NCBI GenBank assembly: GCA_036568605.1
Contig: DATCSE010000547.1
Span: forward strand, 1-6,738
From: DATCSE01 sp036568605
GTDB taxonomy: Bacteria > Pseudomonadota > Gammaproteobacteria > Burkholderiales > Burkholderiaceae_C
DNA: 6,738 bases
Direction of reading: 5' to 3'
Positions 5,630-6,738 of the stretch are shown piece by piece (within the stretch, counting starts at the first letter, position 1; each line of letters begins with the position of its first letter). The position numbers were made by a program, and so were the translations under genes. The notes beneath the pieces are model-generated. The model did no database searches and had not been told where the DNA came from. It was given only the letters and a program-made list of their open reading frames with translations.

Positions 5630-5635
5630 TAAAAT
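5630..5635 (+). promoter_or_regulatory. Candidate -10 box for mnmA
   Basis: TAAAAT (5 of 6 matches to TATAAT) sits in the only AT-rich patch of the region and ends 8 nt before the mnmA ATG. No recognisable -35 or Shine-Dalgarno sequence accompanies it. If it is used, the mRNA would be leaderless or nearly so. Confidence 0.45.
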
Positions 5636-5643
5636 ACTCAGCC

Positions 5644-6738
5644 ATGTCGCCTACCCGCCCCTCTCCGTCCCCGTCGAAACAGCGCATCGTCGTCGGCCTG
5701 AGCGGCGGCGTCGACTCGGCTGTCAGCGCCTGGCTGCTGAAGCAGCAGGGTCACGACGTGGTCGGCATCTTCATGAAGAACTGGGAGGACGATGACGACG
5801 ACGCGTACTGCTCGTCGCGCCAGGACTTCCTCGACGCGGCGAGCGTCGCCGACGTGATCGGCATCGAGATCGAGCACGTCAACTTCGCGGCCGACTACAA
5901 GGACCGCGTGTTCGCCGAGTTCCTGCGCGAGTACCAGGCCGGCCGCACGCCCAACCCCGACGTGCTGTGCAACGCCGAGATCAAGTTCAAGGCGTTCCTC
6001 GACCACGCGATGCGGCTGGGCGCGCAGAAAATCGCAACCGGGCACTATGCCCGCGTGCGCGAGGCCGCCGACGGCCGCTTCGAGCTGCTCAAGGGCCTGG
6101 ACCCGGCCAAGGACCAGAGCTACTTCCTGCACCGCCTGTCGCAGGCGCAGCTCGCGAAGACGCTGTTCCCGGTCGGCGAGCTGAAGAAGACCGAGGTGCG
6201 CCGCATCGCCGAGGAGATCGGCCTGCCGAACGCGAAGAAGAAGGACTCGACCGGCATCTGCTTCATCGGCGAGCGGCCGTTCCGCGAGTTCCTGAACCGC
6301 TACCTCGCGAACACCCCCGGCCCGATCCAGGACGACCGCGGCCGCACGATAGGCGAGCACGTGGGGCTGAGCTTCTACACGCTGGGCCAACGCAAGGGCA
6401 TCGGCATCGGCGGGCTCAAGGAACGCGGCGCGAAGAAGGGCGGCAACGAGCATGCGCCGTGGTTCGTCGCGCGCAAGGACATCGCGGCCAACACCTTGTA
6501 CGTCGTGCAGGGCCACGACCATCCGTGGCTGCTGTCGAGCGCGCTCGAGGCCGACGACGCGAGCTGGGTGGCCGGGTCGGCGCCGCGGTCCGCGGCCCTG
6601 AGCGCGAAGACGCGTTATCGCCAGGCCGATGCGCCCTGTGCGTTCGACGGCGCGGGCGACGACGAGACGGCGTTCGCGTTGCGCTTCGCGCACCCGCAGT
6701 GGGCCGCGACGCCGGGGCAGTCGGCGGTGCTGTACGAC
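5644..6738 (+). CDS. mnmA: tRNA-specific 2-thiouridylase MnmA, last residues cut by the window edge
   Basis: MnmA activates U34 of the glutamate, lysine and glutamine tRNAs with ATP and inserts sulfur to form 2-thiouridine, acting in the cytoplasm on sulfur relayed from IscS. The frame is open for 365 codons to the right edge; E. coli MnmA has 368 residues, so only the very end is missing. The PP-loop SGGVDS is at 20-25. The two catalytic cysteines are present: C109 in NPDVLCNAEIKF and C206 in STGICFIGERPF. GHYAR (133-137), KDQSYFL (156-162) and LGQRKGIGIGG (247-257) are further family motifs. The Ser/Pro-rich first 12 residues are not conserved. The ATG at 5644 is the only start near the family N-terminus; no Shine-Dalgarno site precedes it. 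The gene is divergent from ribB and lies downstream of nudJ on the same strand. Confidence 0.97.
   Translation, partial: MSPTRPSPSPSKQRIVVGLSGGVDSAVSAWLLKQQGHDVVGIFMKNWEDDDDDAYCSSRQDFLDAASVADVIGIEIEHVNFAADYKDRVFAEFLREYQAGRTPNPDVLCNAEIKFKAFLDHAMRLGAQKIATGHYARVREAADGRFELLKGLDPAKDQSYFLHRLSQAQLAKTLFPVGELKKTEVRRIAEEIGLPNAKKKDSTGICFIGERPFREFLNRYLANTPGPIQDDRGRTIGEHVGLSFYTLGQRKGIGIGGLKERGAKKGGNEHAPWFVARKDIAANTLYVVQGHDHPWLLSSALEADDASWVAGSAPRSAALSAKTRYRQADAPCAFDGAGDDETAFALRFAHPQWAATPGQSAVLYD

Noticed and set aside
5638..6693. Minus-strand open frame opposite mnmA
   Set aside because: The plus strand is unmistakably MnmA with both catalytic cysteines; the minus product is Arg/Ala/Val-rich with no family features.
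1..6738. CRISPR array, tRNA or rRNA gene, insertion sequence, prophage or defence genes
   Set aside because: I looked for spaced direct repeats, tRNA-like cloverleaf segments, transposase motifs and terminal inverted repeats, and saw none.

Overview
The window is GC-rich DNA (strong G/C preference at third codon positions) with an organisation typical of a betaproteobacterium, most likely a member of the Burkholderiales. Pointers are the three-gene proton-translocating transhydrogenase, a stand-alone ribB behind an FMN riboswitch, and an intergenic palindrome-rich repeat of the kind common in Comamonadaceae-like genomes. The taxon is an inference from gene content and style; no marker gene fixes it.

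Layout. (1) 1-3705, minus strand: a tight gene cluster read right to left, pntAA (alpha-1) - pntAB (alpha-2) - pntB (beta), followed after 34 nt by an acyltransferase-3 family membrane protein whose C-terminus lies beyond the left edge. (2) 3706-3823: short divergent intergenic region carrying the presumed pnt promoter. (3) 3824-4330, plus strand: a NudJ-like Nudix hydrolase, ending in a small hairpin plus T-tract that overlaps its stop codon. (4) 4331-4474: convergent gap that includes a stretch with coding-like third-position GC but no recognisable gene. (5) 4475-5125, minus strand: ribB, preceded by a 148-nt leader with candidate expression-platform hairpins and a complete FMN riboswitch (5274-5445). 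(6) 5446-5643: divergent region between the ribB leader and mnmA, holding a REP-like cluster of hairpins. (7) 5644 to the right edge, plus strand: mnmA (tRNA 2-thiouridylase), lacking only its last residues.

How the genes work together. The pnt genes encode one membrane complex that couples proton flow to hydride transfer from NADH to NADP+, supplying NADPH. RibB makes the four-carbon precursor of riboflavin and is controlled by FMN through the riboswitch. NudJ and MnmA are neighbours in Escherichia coli too; here the same pair is kept on one strand but an oppositely oriented, riboswitch-controlled ribB sits between them. The acyltransferase has no evident functional tie to the transhydrogenase and may simply be read through from it.

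This is mostly housekeeping sequence. I see no defence system, prophage, CRISPR array, RNA gene or insertion sequence, and no convincing new multi-gene system. The most interesting parts are non-coding: the ribB leader with mutually exclusive hairpins downstream of the riboswitch, the palindromic repeat at 5508-5570, the terminator whose loop is the nudJ stop codon, and two genes that may be expressed from nearly leaderless transcripts.
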